This document shows, piece after piece, positions 12,001-24,181 of a stretch of DNA of 64,000 nucleotides. The stretch is from Rachycentron canadum. Its lineage: Eukaryota; Chordata; Actinopteri; Carangiformes; Rachycentridae. The position numbers and the translations under genes were made by a program. The notes under the pieces were generated by a model, which saw only the letters and a list, made by a program, of their open reading frames with translations, ran no database searches and was not told the DNA's origin. The stretch is taken from assembly GCA_038496675.1 (NCBI GenBank), contig CM076669.1:7310656-7374655 (forward strand). Direction: 5' to 3'. Numbering within the stretch: the first letter of the stretch is position 1; each line of letters starts with the position of its first letter.

Positions 12001-15000
12001 GGCTCCTATAAAAGGTAATCCACAGACATTCACATCTGGAATTACTCCACTATGAGAAATAACAGCCCACATTCAAGTGTTCATGACATTTAGCTCCATC
12101 ATTGCGTATTAAAAATGTGTCCACATACAGTAACAAGTGACTTCTGTGGGAATGAGGTAGAGCAGAACAGTGGGAATCGAAAGGGTGAAATCTCTCGCTG
12201 TTTGTTTTCTTTGTTCTGAACCAGAAAGGAAAAGGTTTTGTTTCTGGTTTATTTTTGTTACAAATGAACCAAGACCTGCAACAAAAGTCACACTCCTTCA
12301 CGTTCACATAGACGGTTTCAAGGTTTTGATAATTGTCAGGGTCAAGGTTAATGTGTTATAGACTTGAGAGTTAGAATGAGTCCTCATACAGAATTTGACT
12401 AGAATAGATTATAGAATAGTGATAATCAGTCATCCACATCATTTATTTTGCAACAAGACTAGAAATCTATAGCTACATGATCACAGTGATAATGTCTACA
12501 TAGTCACAGGTATTATGTTCATGCTATTTGTCAGCATGCCAACAACCACAGTTTGGACAGACTTAAAATTGGATCTGATGAAAGGTAATGGGATCAATAT
12601 CAATGCCAATCCTCTGGGGACCAGGAACATTGACACCAAATTTGATATGAATCCATCCAATAGTTGTGTGGACATTTCACTCAAAACTACAATCTCATCT
12701 CAATCGCATCCTCCTGTGGTGGCGCTAGAGGAAAAGTCGGGGGCATCACCAAAGTTAGTCGGATCTATCCTCTGGGGAACATGAATGTCTATATAGATTT
12801 TCATGGCAATCCATCCAGCAGTTGTTAAGATACTCATTCAGTGGGCTGACAGACAGACAATACCATTCTCAGAGCAGCAGAGGTAAAAATGAAGGCTCTG
12901 GTGTCTCTGGTGAAATTTGAAGCTTTCATCTTTGATTCTAACTTGAATACAGGTGGTGGATATCTTTAGGTTCTGGACTGATGGCCACAAAACAAAAACA
13001 AGCACTTTACGTTTGGCTTTGGCAAATTCTGATGGACATTTGTCACTATTTGCTGGTTATTTATAGACAAAAAAAATACAAGGGAAAAACATTAAGAAAG
13101 GGCAGAATACATGGTTCACTTGCTATGCGATGTTTTCCAAAGAAACCAATGAAACCTCCAGTTCTGGGGTTATCTGTTATTTTGCGTTCTTAATGATGGA
13201 TCAGGTTTTTCAGTCCAGAGGTTTGATGGAAGATGGCCATTGCTTTCCTCTGCCTAACACACAACAGAAGCAAATGCTGCAGATCTCAATTAGCCCTTAT
13301 CAGACGTGCTTGGTGCAGACATGATCAAAGACTCCTAAAAGACACTGAGCATTGCTGGTCACTGCTCTGTGACCTTCATCTTAATGGCTAACATCAGGTT
13401 AGGATCGAATATTCATTAGTTTTCTCCAAGCACACCTATTCATCACTGTTAAGTCTTTTACAAGCATTTAAAAGTCTGCTTCTGGCTGCTGAGGCTTGAT
13501 TAAAAAAAAAGGAGTGAATGTTGTTTATTTAATCTGGCAGAAATGAAAGAAATTACATATGACTGTGTTTGCTCTCCAGTGAGAAGCGAGTTGGGAATGT
13601 CTACTCCAAGGCTAAATCTTTCGTGGATTATGTTCGTCGAGCTCTAACCAGACTGGACCTGGATGAGTCAAAGGTCAGTGCCAGAATACCCTCCAGAAAC
13701 AAACTGGGAGAAATTGCACAGAAAAATACTCATTGTCTTGGTGTGATCAGATGGAAAATGTTTCCTCGCTAGTGTTTATTTCGAAAATATATAAGTGGAT
13801 GTCAGTCTGATTAATGAAACAGGTGCTTGAAGTACTTTCTCCTTTGCCTTAGGGTTTTTTTCAGACACTCTTCTTCACACCATCTTATATTCACACCAAC
13901 TGACAAACATGACACTTCTTCTTTTTCCTCAGCTCTCTGACAACGACATCCAGGACTACCATGACACATACACACCACGGAGGGGCGAGATGCACGCCTT
14001 TAACATGGTGAGTCCTTTCTGTGCCTTTGCAGACAAGAAAAAATTTAAAAATCCTTAATATCCTTTCCAAAAAAAAAAATCCTATAGTATACATGCCTTT
14101 ACGCCACAACAACCTGTTTCACTTCTGCTTTGTGTAAAACATTTTCCTTCCTGTAAAATGAGACGCATAATGCCAATAAATTGTAGACCATTAAGTGAGA
14201 TCATTGTGAGGGAAGTAAAACAGGAATGACTTTAGAGAACAGGAGGAAAAGCAGCCGCTGGTTTTAGCTCAGGCTGCTAATTGTGGTGTCAACCAACAGA
14301 GAAATTTTCCTTCAAGACATTAAACAGTCGAATGGTTTTTGGGGATCGTCCACCAGTTACTGAGAAGACACTGGTCATGGTGGGTTTTCGGTATGTAGTC
14401 TTAGTATTGGGAGAAACCTTAAAGGGCACAACTTACAAAAAAAGTAAGTAACAACAACCAGATGTTGTAGTTACTATGGAAACACTGATGTAAGAAGATT
14501 TATTTTATTTAGATGAGTAAATCTTTCTTCTGTCATGTCTTTCTGTTTGTGTAGCTGAAGGTGACCTTGGCCCCCTGTATTGAAGGTCTGATTCTCCTGG
14601 ATCGGCTGTGTTATCTGAAAGAACAGGTAAAATTATTTCATTCTGGCGTTTTACACCAAAGAGATAAACACTAAATAGACACACACCCAGGATGAGACTG
14701 AGGAAGAGGAGGAGGAGGGAGTTAAATTGCTGAGGGAAAATGTGTTTGAATGTGTTTATACAGATTGTTATGTTTGCACTGAGTTGTTATGTTGAGGTTG
14801 TGTCTTTGTGGGAAGTTCATGGAACATCTGACATTAAACATCAGCGCTGTACGGCTCCACAGCCACATGGTGCTGTTTGTATGTGCATGATAGAGAGAAG
14901 CATGGCATGTTTAAATAGTTATCCAGATGGAAACTGACTTGCAGTTCAAATCTACAGACTTTTCGTAAATAAACTGGATAAAAGCTTTCCTCCATGCTCT

Positions 15001-16158
15001 TAATGTAACAGGTGAACTGTTTTAGCGTCTGGTTGTTCATTTGTTAATAAGAAAAAATATTTGGTTACTTTTACAAAATCTAACAATGATTGGTTTGTGG
15101 AAATAAATAACAATTAATCATTATAATAAATATTTTGATAAATATGATCTCACCACAGGTTGCATTTAAATGTTGTGGAGCTTTTGATCATGTCATATAT
15201 GATCTTAATTGTCACATGATGGAACAGTGGACTTTATTGTCCATATTGGTTGAAGGTTTTTTCAGATTTATGTCTTAAAACTGTGTAAACTGACATAAAA
15301 TGAAGTAAAATCTACTCTGCACGTTGAATAATGAAAATTAGAATTAAACTTGTTCTATTCTGCTTATTTCAGCTAAATTAAATTCTAGTTGAACTGTTTT
15401 AGATTATTGTCTTTATGTAAAGCACGTATGTAAAGCAAAAATATAAACAAATGGAAACCAAAAAGTAAAAATATATTTGGCAACTTCTAATAAAATTAAG
15501 TAACTGAGCAATTAGTGGAAATACATTAAAGAAATATTTGATTTTTATTAATGCGCAGATGTCAACATTCACTTAAACCTGCTCTGAAAATGGATTTGAT
15601 ATTTAACATGAGAACTACTGACAGTGAAATGAATGCTCACAGTCAGATTACCCAGCAGCCACAAGGCACACAGGGTTCACTTATTCTCTTTTTTCAGCTG
15701 GACTCGTCTTCATAATTTGTTTGTACATCTTATCGGTTGGGTTTTGAGGTTTACATCCTGCATGATGAAAGTGAACACATGTAAATCTCAGCTGAAATCA
15801 GGAGACGCTGTTTTGATTCAGATCATGGACAATAATATAGGTGTCGTCTAAATTTAAGCCAGCCCGCAGTTTAACGTCTTCTGCTTCTGCAGCCAAACAC
15901 AACATGCAAAATTTTGGCCTGAGTCACTGTGATGAGATATGTATGAGCCGGTGGCTTTGAAGTTCTGATTACAGATGAGATTGTGTGTCAGATGGACTTC
16001 CTTAATAGACTTGTGTAATCATAGTATATACGACGTCAAGAGCGCTGGTCATCTCTGAGAGAACTCCCTCGAGAAGGAAAACGAGGAGGTGGTGGATGCA
16101 TGTGAATGTGATCCATGTGATGATAAGTGTGCTGAAGCATGTTAAGCCTTAAAGACGG

Positions 16159-16189
<31 letters not shown>

Positions 16190-16993
16190 GACACACACAC
16201 ACACACAGGCTGTTAAAGTTCACAACTGTACAACTAATGACATTTTCATCAGCTTCAGCTTCCTTTGACTCGCAATTTTGGGTCAGATATAATATCTGAT
16301 TTCCCACTTGGTAAAAAGAAGTCAACAATATGCCAACATGGCTGCACGGCCTCCACCACTGGCATCTAAGTAAAGTAAAATAATAACACTAATACAATTA
16401 GACTGATTTACATGCAAATATACATTGTTAGTGTCTGGTTTCACTGTTGAAGAACCTCTCCAAAGCACAAGTAGCACATAATCATTGATGGTGTGACAAG
16501 GAGGCTGGCAGTGGGGCAGCCATCTTGGAATAATGCTGAACAGGGTTTGCTCTTCTTCCCATCATGCTGACACTGTATGAACCCAGCAGAAGTACAGCCG
16601 TGCAGAGCCGGTAGTGTGGCTGTAGATCTACATCTAAGCATCAAGCCATCAAGGAAGACAAACTTGTTTTATGCATGAACGGGAGTCCACCTGACACAAT
16701 ATTTGTACAGATGTTAGTTCTCCAGAGGATTCAACAGCGAGAACATCATACAGCAAAGGATGCCAAAGAGGTCACAAAGCCAAACTGGGAGGAGAAGCAA
16801 GATTTAATGTTTTATGTCCATGTGTTTTTTATTCAGTTCCATTGTGTCTCGTTGTTTTATGGGTGTGTGTCTTTGTGTACTGCAGGAGGACGTCTCACTC
16901 TCTGCGCTGGTGCAACTCTTTGATCCTCTGCTGTCGCCGAGATGTTACGCTGTCGTCGGACTAAAGAGCTTCGGAAACAGAGTTACAAGCTGA
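5879..16993 (+). CDS. mettl25: METTL25, putative SAM-dependent methyltransferase
   Basis: Twelve plus-strand exons: 5879-6101, 7305-7487, 7653-7759, 7883-8455, 8763-8910, 11101-11195, 11331-11360, 11941-12014, 13580-13673, 13933-14007, 14555-14626, 16886-16993. All junctions keep phase and total 1782 nt: 593 aa plus stop, against about 603 in human. Signatures: N-terminal SIANAHTVEFYT, the SAM-binding glycine motif VIDVGSGKGYL (residues 172-182), YGIDSS with Asp198 at the end of strand 2, GLHTCGDLAP (368-377), VGCCYHLLSEEF (395-406), CGRNARMSACLALERV, and LDRLCYLKEQ near the C terminus. Residues about 215-350 form a charged, weakly conserved linker inside the fold. The substrate of METTL25 is not known to me. 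The start at 5879 fits the family N terminus. Exon 7 is only 30 nt. Confidence 0.96.
6102..7304 (+). other. mettl25 intron 1
   Basis: AT-rich intron with no recognisable coding or RNA gene. At 6541-6582 the text around GGATTAATAAAGTGTTTC resembles the 3' tail of fish LINE-type elements, the only hint of a mobile element. Confidence 0.6.
6541..6582 (+). mobile_element. Possible LINE 3'-tail remnant
   Basis: The sequence AATTTCCTGCGAGGGATTAA followed by TAAAG resembles the short tails I recall from many fish non-LTR elements. The remnant is very short and its family is unassigned. Confidence 0.3.
7883..8455 (+). CDS. mettl25: mettl25 exon 4: SAM-binding motif and variable linker
   Basis: This phase 0 exon, 191 codons, carries the glycine-rich motif I (GSGKGY) and acidic motif (GID), then THGAHERNRKLKKF, which matches the family. 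Next comes a long Ser/Glu-rich stretch of low conservation. It ends in FSPLTSYVTAETELRELISELE, where conservation with human METTL25 resumes. The donor is GTGAGC. Confidence 0.95.
8916..8998. repeat. (CA)n microsatellite after mettl25 exon 5 donor
   Basis: An alternating CA run of about 80 nt, with one CGCG interruption near 8922-8925, begins 6 nt inside the intron. It is probably length-polymorphic. Confidence 0.97.
9851..9885. repeat. (AC)n microsatellite
   Basis: Imperfect AC tract with ACAAAC interruptions at its left end, inside mettl25 intron 5. Confidence 0.9.
12015..13579 (+). other. mettl25 intron 8
   Basis: 1.6 kb intron. Its middle third is occupied by a dispersed repeat (12520-12870). 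Nothing else in it was recognisable. Confidence 0.6.
12520..12870. mobile_element. Dispersed teleost repeat, family unassigned
   Basis: The block contains two versions of the phrase around TGGCAATCCATCCA, then CCTCCTGTGGTGGCGCTAGA, and ends in GACAGACAGACA. I recall near-identical text as a very common interspersed repeat of percomorph genomes. It has no coding capacity and shows base changes typical of an old copy. The two ATCCATCCA-type phrases (about 12650 and 12810) suggest an internal duplication within the element. Confidence 0.6.
14627..16885 (+). other. mettl25 intron 11
   Basis: The longest mettl25 intron, 2.3 kb, is AT-rich, with an AC microsatellite at 16161-16207. No exon, RNA gene or recognisable transposon was seen. 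Confidence 0.6.
16161..16207. repeat. (AC)n microsatellite
   Basis: AC repeat interrupted once by AAACAG, in mettl25 intron 11. Confidence 0.93.
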
Positions 16994-17527
16994 TGAGCTA
17001 CACACAATCACGCGCATGATTATAAAGCAAGAGAATGATGATGATACATGGTCACCACTTTACTATAATTTAAACATGATTGTATTATGTTTGTATTGTT
17101 TCCTGCTTTAATTTAATTACATGTACGATTTAATCTAAATTGTGTAATTTATTAATTAGTCTCACTTATGTAGCATCAATTTCAGTAGAATTTTTCAACA
17201 TTTTGTTTTATACGTTTTTCAAATCTGAAATATCTTCGGAGCTCCGTCCTTGACTTTGTGCTCCTTTCAGGGGGCGACTCATGAAAACACAGGTTTCAAA
17301 CACCTGGAAAAACTGTCAGCTGTGGGTGATTGAATTTTGTCCATCTCAGCCTGTTGTCTTCATGTTTGAGTGACTCTTGAGGAAACACTTGTTTTTAAGG
17401 ACCATCCAGGGAGGCTGGGGCATTGTGGGATCACGTTTGTTGACAGATCTGGAAACCCTATTGCTCCCAGGCTCCCAGACCAGAATTTTTAATCTTTACT
17501 TCTGTTCACCTCTGTCTTTGGTCATTC

Positions 17528-17533
17528 AATAAA
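17528..17533 (+). other. Candidate mettl25 poly(A) signal
   Basis: A canonical AATAAA lies 535 nt after the mettl25 stop, followed by a GT/T-richer stretch. This suggests a 3' UTR of about 0.55 kb; transcript ends are not visible in DNA. Confidence 0.5.
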
Positions 17534-17559
17534 TCATGATCTTTTTATATGTTTGAAAA

Positions 17560-19736
17560 CAAATGTTGGAGTTTTGAGTTCACACATTAGTCATGGTTGT
17601 GGAAATTACATTAAAATTGATGGAAAGCAGATGATGAGGTGGTAAATGGAGCATTTCTAGGACAAATATTAAATTCTGTTTGTGGGATTGTTTTCTAACT
17701 CCATTTAAAAATAAAAATCAACATTATTTTATTATGTTGCTATAACTTTATTAAATTAAAAAGAAGAAATTACAGATACCTGGGCGTGGATACAAAGTTC
17801 GGCTCTTTTCTCAATTTACGACTAGGAATTGAATCACTTACTCATCTATAAATGTCTTACACCACAAGGGGATTGGACAAGGTCAGTGATTCCCATCCAG
17901 GGCTATAGGGGGTAAGTAGAGAAAGTTTGCTGAAAGTAAAAGATAAATCATAGCCAGAGTTATGAATTATGGCTGAATAGTTGACAGGATTGGCTAAAAC
18001 TTAGGGATAAATGTTTGAAATGGCAAGATGTTATGGGTAAACAGTTGAAATGATAGCTCAAAGTGAATTGCTGAAATAGCTAAAATGTGATTAATGTAAT
18101 GGAGTTAAAAGTAATTTATAAATGGTTGAAATATGTTTGAAATAGCAAACTTGACCAAAATGGCCTAGAAACACAAATGTCACTTGTATTCAAAACATAT
18201 TTTAACAATACATTTTAAAATGACGGTCAGTTTAAAATCAGTTCCAATGGTGAAGGGGTCCTTAAATTCATCTGGCAGAGCTGTGCTGATATGTCAGATC
18301 TTCTTTTTCACACTGATCATTAATTCTGTCATGTAGTGAACTGATGTGATGTGTCCAGCAGTATCTGCCACTGAGTCAGTCACAGTGACAGCAGCTGTGT
18401 TTTTTGATTCTTTAAGAACAAACAATTTATAAAATTGCAGAGACTGTCTAGTGAGTAAATGAAAATGAGGGAGCATGACACACTGGTGCAAAGCACTTCC
18501 TCCTATCTCGTCTTCTGCTGTTTCTAGCTGCAGCAGCTTGCACATCTGTAGGCCATCCATAGATCTGTCAATGTCAACTTGGTGAAACTGTGTCCTGGAG
18601 CTTTATTTTTATCCTGCTACAGACAGATGGTGAGGCCCTCTGCTGTGTCTGGACCATGTTTGGACCATGTTTTGCACTGACATCTTGCTGTGGTGGCCAA
18701 ACCAGACTGACACGAATGCAACAGATTCAAGATGCGAATGAAGCTTGTTTGGCGATATAATTGTTGCTGGGTTTTGTTGTGGCCGCGTGAGTCACATCCT
18801 GTCGACCCGTCCTGTTCTTGATGCCCGCACGGATGTTTGCGTGCATACATGTGTATATAAACACACATCCTGGCACAGTGTCTTTCATGTGCCCACATGG
18901 AAGGACAAGGAAAAATGACATGATAAAAGGCCTGCTTTCACCACACACAAACAAACATGCAAAGTCAGGCTCACACAGGAAAGAAATCAGCAAAAGCTTT
19001 CCATGCAATGCAGTAGGTAAACTACAATTTCCTCACTTTGCACTTAACACAAGGCCAGAAAAAGGGTTGCAGGATGCGATGAAGTCTTTTAGACTGAAAT
19101 AGTCCACATGGAGAATCATGCAAGGCATTCCCACCTCAGATGACTTTTCATTGCAAGGTAGAAATGAGTCGAAGTGGAGTGGAAAAGTGCATCAAACACT
19201 CGGGCTCTTAGCTGTGATCACTGTTTCTCACGGTGGTGTTTGGACAGAAGACAAGTTCCTGCTGCCCCCCTAAATGTGAAAAGTCATCTCAAGGTTCCTC
19301 CAACTTCATAAACAGGAAGGGGACATTTAAACTTCATCCAGTAACATCTACGTAATTAGTTTACTGCCGGTGAATGTGATGTGAGCTGAATGGGGAAACT
19401 GACTCTGAATAACCCCAACATAATCAAAGGGTAAAGTTTGGAAGGGAAGTGCCAGGCTTTCTCAATGAGATCGAGCAGCTCGAAAATGAGGAAAAGGAGT
19501 GAAAGAAATGAGAGAAAGAGATGGGCCAGTTTAAGTGATCATTTGTTGAATGTCAGGAAGCAGAGCAGTAAAAAAAGCCCTTTAAAGGTCTGTTACAGCA
19601 TCACATTCACACTCCACACGTCCACCTTTACTTCTGCCTCCACTTTCTGACACATATAGTAATGTCTTCTATTTGAGGATAATCATTGTGTTGTCCTGTT
19701 TTAACTGCCCCAAGCACAAAGTAGATTTTTTATTTT

Positions 19737-19768
<32 letters not shown>

Positions 19769-21050
19769 TGGGGGGGGGTTGGGCAGACAGCCATCATAGA
19801 GAAGGGTGCCCTGGCTGCCATCATCATGCCCGTGCACAGTGTATTTCTCTGCCAGATGCCCTGCTTCAGAGAAAGAGGGAATTTGGCAGCATGTCACATT
19901 AGACACACACTGCTTGTTTTAGCTCTAAAAATTTTATCACCTCAAGTCAATGCAGATTTCCTCTCTGAAGTGAGACATGGACAAAAGCTTTGCACCTGTC
20001 AGAGTGGGAGGTGTAATAAACAGGTAGATGAGGCCATGTACAGGGCATATTTGACTCTTGTCACCCTGTGTGGGAGCGCTCAACTGCTGTTTTCAATGTG
20101 AAACATCATAATGCATTCTGAACAAGACTTGTCTCACTGATTCATTTTTTCCATTTATCTTGCCCATTCCCCTGTAATGATATCCAGATTAATATCAAAT
20201 CTAAAACATCTGCAAAGTCATAGAAAACTGCTAGAGAAAACTAGAAACAGTGTGGCTCATAGAAAGTGCCACTCCAACCTCTAATGCTATAAAAAAAAAA
20301 AACCCAATGCAGTGCTTTATTTATATGTCATGTTATCAAAGTACCATTGGTCATTAAACTGACATGGTTTTGACAGATAGCTGAATCTGATAACCACTTT
20401 GAAGAATATAAAGCCAGAATCTGTACATTATCTTCAGTGAGCTTTGATCTAAAGGTCCTCATACAGTCCAAACAGACTGTAAAACACATTTCCTGTCACA
20501 GCGTGTACAGCATGTTGGTACAAACTGCAGTTTAACGGATGTGACAGAAGGACACTGGAGTGGAACATCACTCGGGTTATGAATTTATATAAAGCTTTCC
20601 TGCTGTAGAATAAGCCTCAGTGGGTTTATCTGATGTAAGAAAATGCTTTGAGTTGTGTGAATTGGATTTAAATCACAGTAGCATTGTTGATTCTAACCAA
20701 GGAAATATATAGTTTCAGTAGAAAAGCCCCTAAATAATTTAGCCAGTCAGGTTTCGTATCTTTCTGTATTTATCCCCTTCCCTCTAACTTCAGACACATC
20801 AAATTTATTATACATGGTATAATGCTGCAGATTATTTTTTAAAGCTTCCAGGGGTTTTAATTGGTATTTTATATGGTGTTTCATTTGATCTCTTTTTGTT
20901 TGATTTCATTTTCACAGAATTTTCTATTTACCTCTCTGAAACAAATCCACTGACCATTTTTACCACCATTCAAGCCATTTCACAGCACATCATTAGTGTG
21001 GGTTAACAGTAATGTAAAATAAGAAAAACACTCATTATCTTATCCATCTT
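17560..21050. other. Intergenic region, left part
   Basis: AT-rich sequence between mettl25 and tmtc2. The short ORFs here lack codon bias or family similarity. It holds a (TTTA)n tract followed by a run of G (19740-19779). No RNA gene was recognised. Confidence 0.5.
19740..19779. repeat. (TTTA)n tract followed by poly-G
   Basis: About six TTTA units run into T(6) and then nine or ten G residues, a sharp junction between an AT-only and a G-only tract. Confidence 0.85.
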
Positions 21051-21059
21051 AATACAGCA

Positions 21060-22110
21060 CCAAACCCAATGATTTTCCACATGGAGTTATATTTCTGGTC
21101 AGAGTCAGGAGGTGACACCCAGGCGGATGTTCCATAAAACTGGGGTGGATTTGATTTGGAGCCTGACTTTAGGTTGTTGAGATTCAACAATGATATTAAT
21201 ACCATCAGTGTGCTATTTATGTGAGGGCAGGGCCCAGGCCTGGTCCTTCCAGCTGTGATTATCTGTTTCCTGTGTGATGTTTATCTGCTGGGGTGAAGAT
21301 GCAGTGTTTCCGGAGTAAATAGCACCAGGAAATAACCATTACTCGCTTAGTACACCTTAAAAGGGAGAGGAAACCTCTTAATAATAGAATCAGTGGAAAT
21401 ATTCTTTGTTTTTCAAGGTAGTCCTGATGGTCAGTTTTGCCTTGTTTTGCTTGTGCTGAATTCCTCAATAGAGAAAAGATTGGACACATTTCAAGTAAAA
21501 TATGCAGGAATTAGCTTTGTTGATGAACAAAACAATGTGTGGTTTATATGAAGAAAACCCATATTCTTTATATTACAAGCTCTATAAATGATTGTCACTT
21601 CCTAAAGCAGAAGAAAGCAGACAGGAATATGACATGAGAAAAATGCATTGGTTAAATATGACAAATATTTAGAGAGAGTGAGCAAACACTGCTGATTTCT
21701 CCTCAGCTTACACTTTACATGCAATTTAAACTTGTATCTGAAACCCAAAAAAGGATGTTTTTATTCAGGGCTACCTGTTTACACCTAAAGAGCAGGCAAC
21801 ACATTCATTACGCCCTTCCACGCACGGTGGGGACGCAGCAGGTAATCATTCAGAGGGAGTAAACACATCTTCTCCTGTAATGTGTTTGTTTTGCCCTGGG
21901 CCTTGTTTATACTCCGGGAATATTTGTCCTGCTTTTCCTGAGTTAATCCCTTAATCACTTGTGCTGGCTGCTGCGAGACAGAGCACCCCTTGTCCCCATG
22001 GGGCAGAGCGAAGGCACGGCGTTCATCTTATGGCCTTTGTATTCGCCGGCGAGTAACGGGGTTGTTTGGGTCTATGTTGCGATCATTTTGGTGTCATGTT
22101 GTGAGGTTGT
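21060..22110. promoter_or_regulatory. Candidate conserved noncoding block upstream of tmtc2
   Basis: Within AT-rich intergenic DNA, parts of this block (21080-21290 and 21780-22110) are richer in GC and CpG and show no repeat structure. GATA-like TTATCTG and TTATCTGC occur near 21260-21290. It lies 2-3 kb upstream of the tmtc2 start. Conservation cannot be seen from one sequence, so this is a guess from composition and position. Confidence 0.25.
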
Positions 22111-23030
22111 CTTGCAGATAAATTGTCAAGAGGGTTTTTTCTTACAACCCAAACAAAGACTCTCATTTATTACCTCTCAACTCTGATGAATGCTATAGAA
22201 GAGGAAGCACCGCTCAGGGATAAAAACACAGTCTTCCTAAATAGTCCAACAGGTTTCATGAGGTCAAGGTCACGTCTTGTTCAGAATCAGGGTTACTGTT
22301 ACAAATGACTCTCTAACCTCAGCGTGCAAAGCTTCGTCACTGTCTTACCCATCGGCAGCCAAGGCCTTTACGCTCCATACATCCTTCCCCTACCATCTGT
22401 TTTTCTTTCCCTGCTGTTCTGCACTGGATTTATCCTCCCCAATCCCTGGCTGTGGGACATGCGTCGGTCCAGCTGGTAGTCAGCAGGACCAGGCTGCGCG
22501 TTTCCAAACTGACACCCATGTGCATCCTCGCCGTAGGGTGAGATATGGCAGTTCATCAATCACACCCATTCTCTCTGTTAAGCCTCTCCATGGAGATAGT
22601 GGGGGGTTGGTGTATGGCAAACTGATCAATATTTTTAATTTGGGGTTAGAATGAGATCATGTGATACCTACAGCAGCTGATTCTGAACAGACTCCTTTCA
22701 CTTGATTTCTCTTACATAATATGCTAAGTCATTATCTGAGTATCTTATGAAAGGACTTATACAGTGTCCTGCTTTATCTATATCTCAGTAAGCATGATGC
22801 TAAGAAATATTATCTTTGATGTATCCTGATGAAATATCAGCAAGAAGGGAAGAAAATGATCTGTACATCATTATTCTATTCTGGAGATACAATTTGGTCC
22901 CATTTACAAAAATAGCAATAACTGGAATTAAGTCCAATATCAGTTCATGCCACAAACTACAACTTCTTCCAACTTATCAATGTTTGTTAAACATGTACTT
23001 CCATATATAAAGTGTGTGGGAAATTTTGCT

Positions 23031-23150
23031 TATCATATCATATCATATCATATCATATCATATCATATCATATCATATCATATCATATATCATATCATAT
23101 CATATATCATATCATATCATATATCATATCATATCATATATCATATCATA
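23031..23150. repeat. Nested satellite: TATCA pentamer into a 17-bp unit
   Basis: Eleven perfect TATCA units (23031-23085) are followed by three perfect copies of a 17-bp unit (TATATCA+TATCA+TATCA, 23086-23136) and a partial fourth to 23150. The repeat is open in all forward frames, which explains the YHIIS-type ORFs over it. Confidence 0.97.
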
Positions 23151-23689
23151 CCTCATTTTCACACAGATTAACCGTCGCAGGTCCAAACCTTTGAACCTCT
23201 CTTTCTCATACAGTGAAAATTATATCTTTATATTATATCTTCAAAAGACAATGTTTTATGTTTATTTGAATGGTACACCTGACATATTTGGACATTTTGA
23301 ATATTGTTTTCTGTTATTTTAGTTGGACTTTGCTCCTCTGCCTTAACACTTTGTTATTTTTCATGTCATTTGTTTGATTTTGCGTGGAAGAGTAAAACTC
23401 GAAATCTTGAAAACTGAATAGACTTGAAATCTGAATAGAAATGTAACCAGGCACATCGAAGGGCCTGTATTTATATTTTAGACCATTTAAAAATCACTAC
23501 GCATTCATTCGCTGCGCAGACAGTGATCTTCTTTGGGGTAAATCAGTTGCAGTTGCATCAAGAGAAAAATCTTGCCGTGGACACAGTTATAATCTTATGG
23601 CTGACTTCCGGTTCACAACCAGTTCGTTCTGCTCCATCAGTAAGTGTGATGGCAGCACTATATTATTTATTTCCATCTCTCTCCACCTT

Positions 23690-24002
23690 GCGCTCCAGTG
23701 CAGAGCCCAGTGCGCATGCTCCGCCTCTCCTCTGAAAACCACACGCGTCTCCCCACTCCGCTCTCTCCAGTGCCAAGGCGGAGAGATGCGCACGCCGAGG
23801 ACACCGCAGCACAGAAATGCGCACAGCTCCGAGCCAGACCCTGCGATAGCTCCGCATCCCAACGCCCCTCACCCGCCCCTCAGCGCAATGGGTTAGAGGG
23901 AGCATGGCAAACTTTGACACACTTTGTATGACACGGGAAATGCCTGGCGTTGTGCGGAGAGCTGCGCTGCCGAGCGGCTGAACTGAGAGCACAATAACAG
24001 AG

Positions 24003-24042
<40 letters not shown>

Positions 24043-24098
24043 GGGACCTGGTTCCAGTCATTTCTATCCCGCTTCCTCTCACACTTTGGTTTTGAGAG
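23690..24098 (+). promoter_or_regulatory. tmtc2: tmtc2 promoter and 5' UTR, CpG-rich
   Basis: GC and CpG content rise sharply here compared with the flanking DNA. NRF1-like cores occur: GTGCGCATGC near 23709-23718 and ATGCGCACGC near 23786. There is no TATA box at an obvious place. The GA repeat at 24007-24040 lies about 60 nt before the ATG and is probably transcribed. The exact transcription start is unknown. Confidence 0.55.
24007..24040. repeat. (GA)n tract in the tmtc2 leader
   Basis: About seventeen perfect GA units, 59 nt upstream of the tmtc2 start codon. Confidence 0.95.
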
Positions 24099-24181
24099 AT
24101 GATCACGGAGCTGGTGTGCACCGCCGTGGCAGTGGGTCTCTATCTGAACACGCTGGACGCAGATTTCTGCTACGATGACAG
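24099..24181 (+). CDS. tmtc2: tmtc2 exon 1
   Basis: Encodes residues 1-27 plus two bases: the first membrane segment (about residues 4-19) and NTLDADFCYDD. In GT-C glycosyltransferases an acidic residue in the first luminal loop is catalytic; Asp26/Asp27 are the candidates by position. The donor is GTAGGT. Confidence 0.95.

Noticed and set aside
22277..22654. 125-codon ORF upstream of tmtc2
   Set aside because: No protein family recognised and no supported splice partners; alternative first exon could not be argued.
22947..23322. ORFs with YHIIS repeats
   Set aside because: They arise from the TATCA pentamer being free of stops in every forward frame.
23663..24121. 152-codon minus-strand ORF across the tmtc2 promoter
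   Set aside because: It is composed of CpG-rich leader plus Ser-Leu from the GA tract and has no similarity; open length fits GC-rich DNA.
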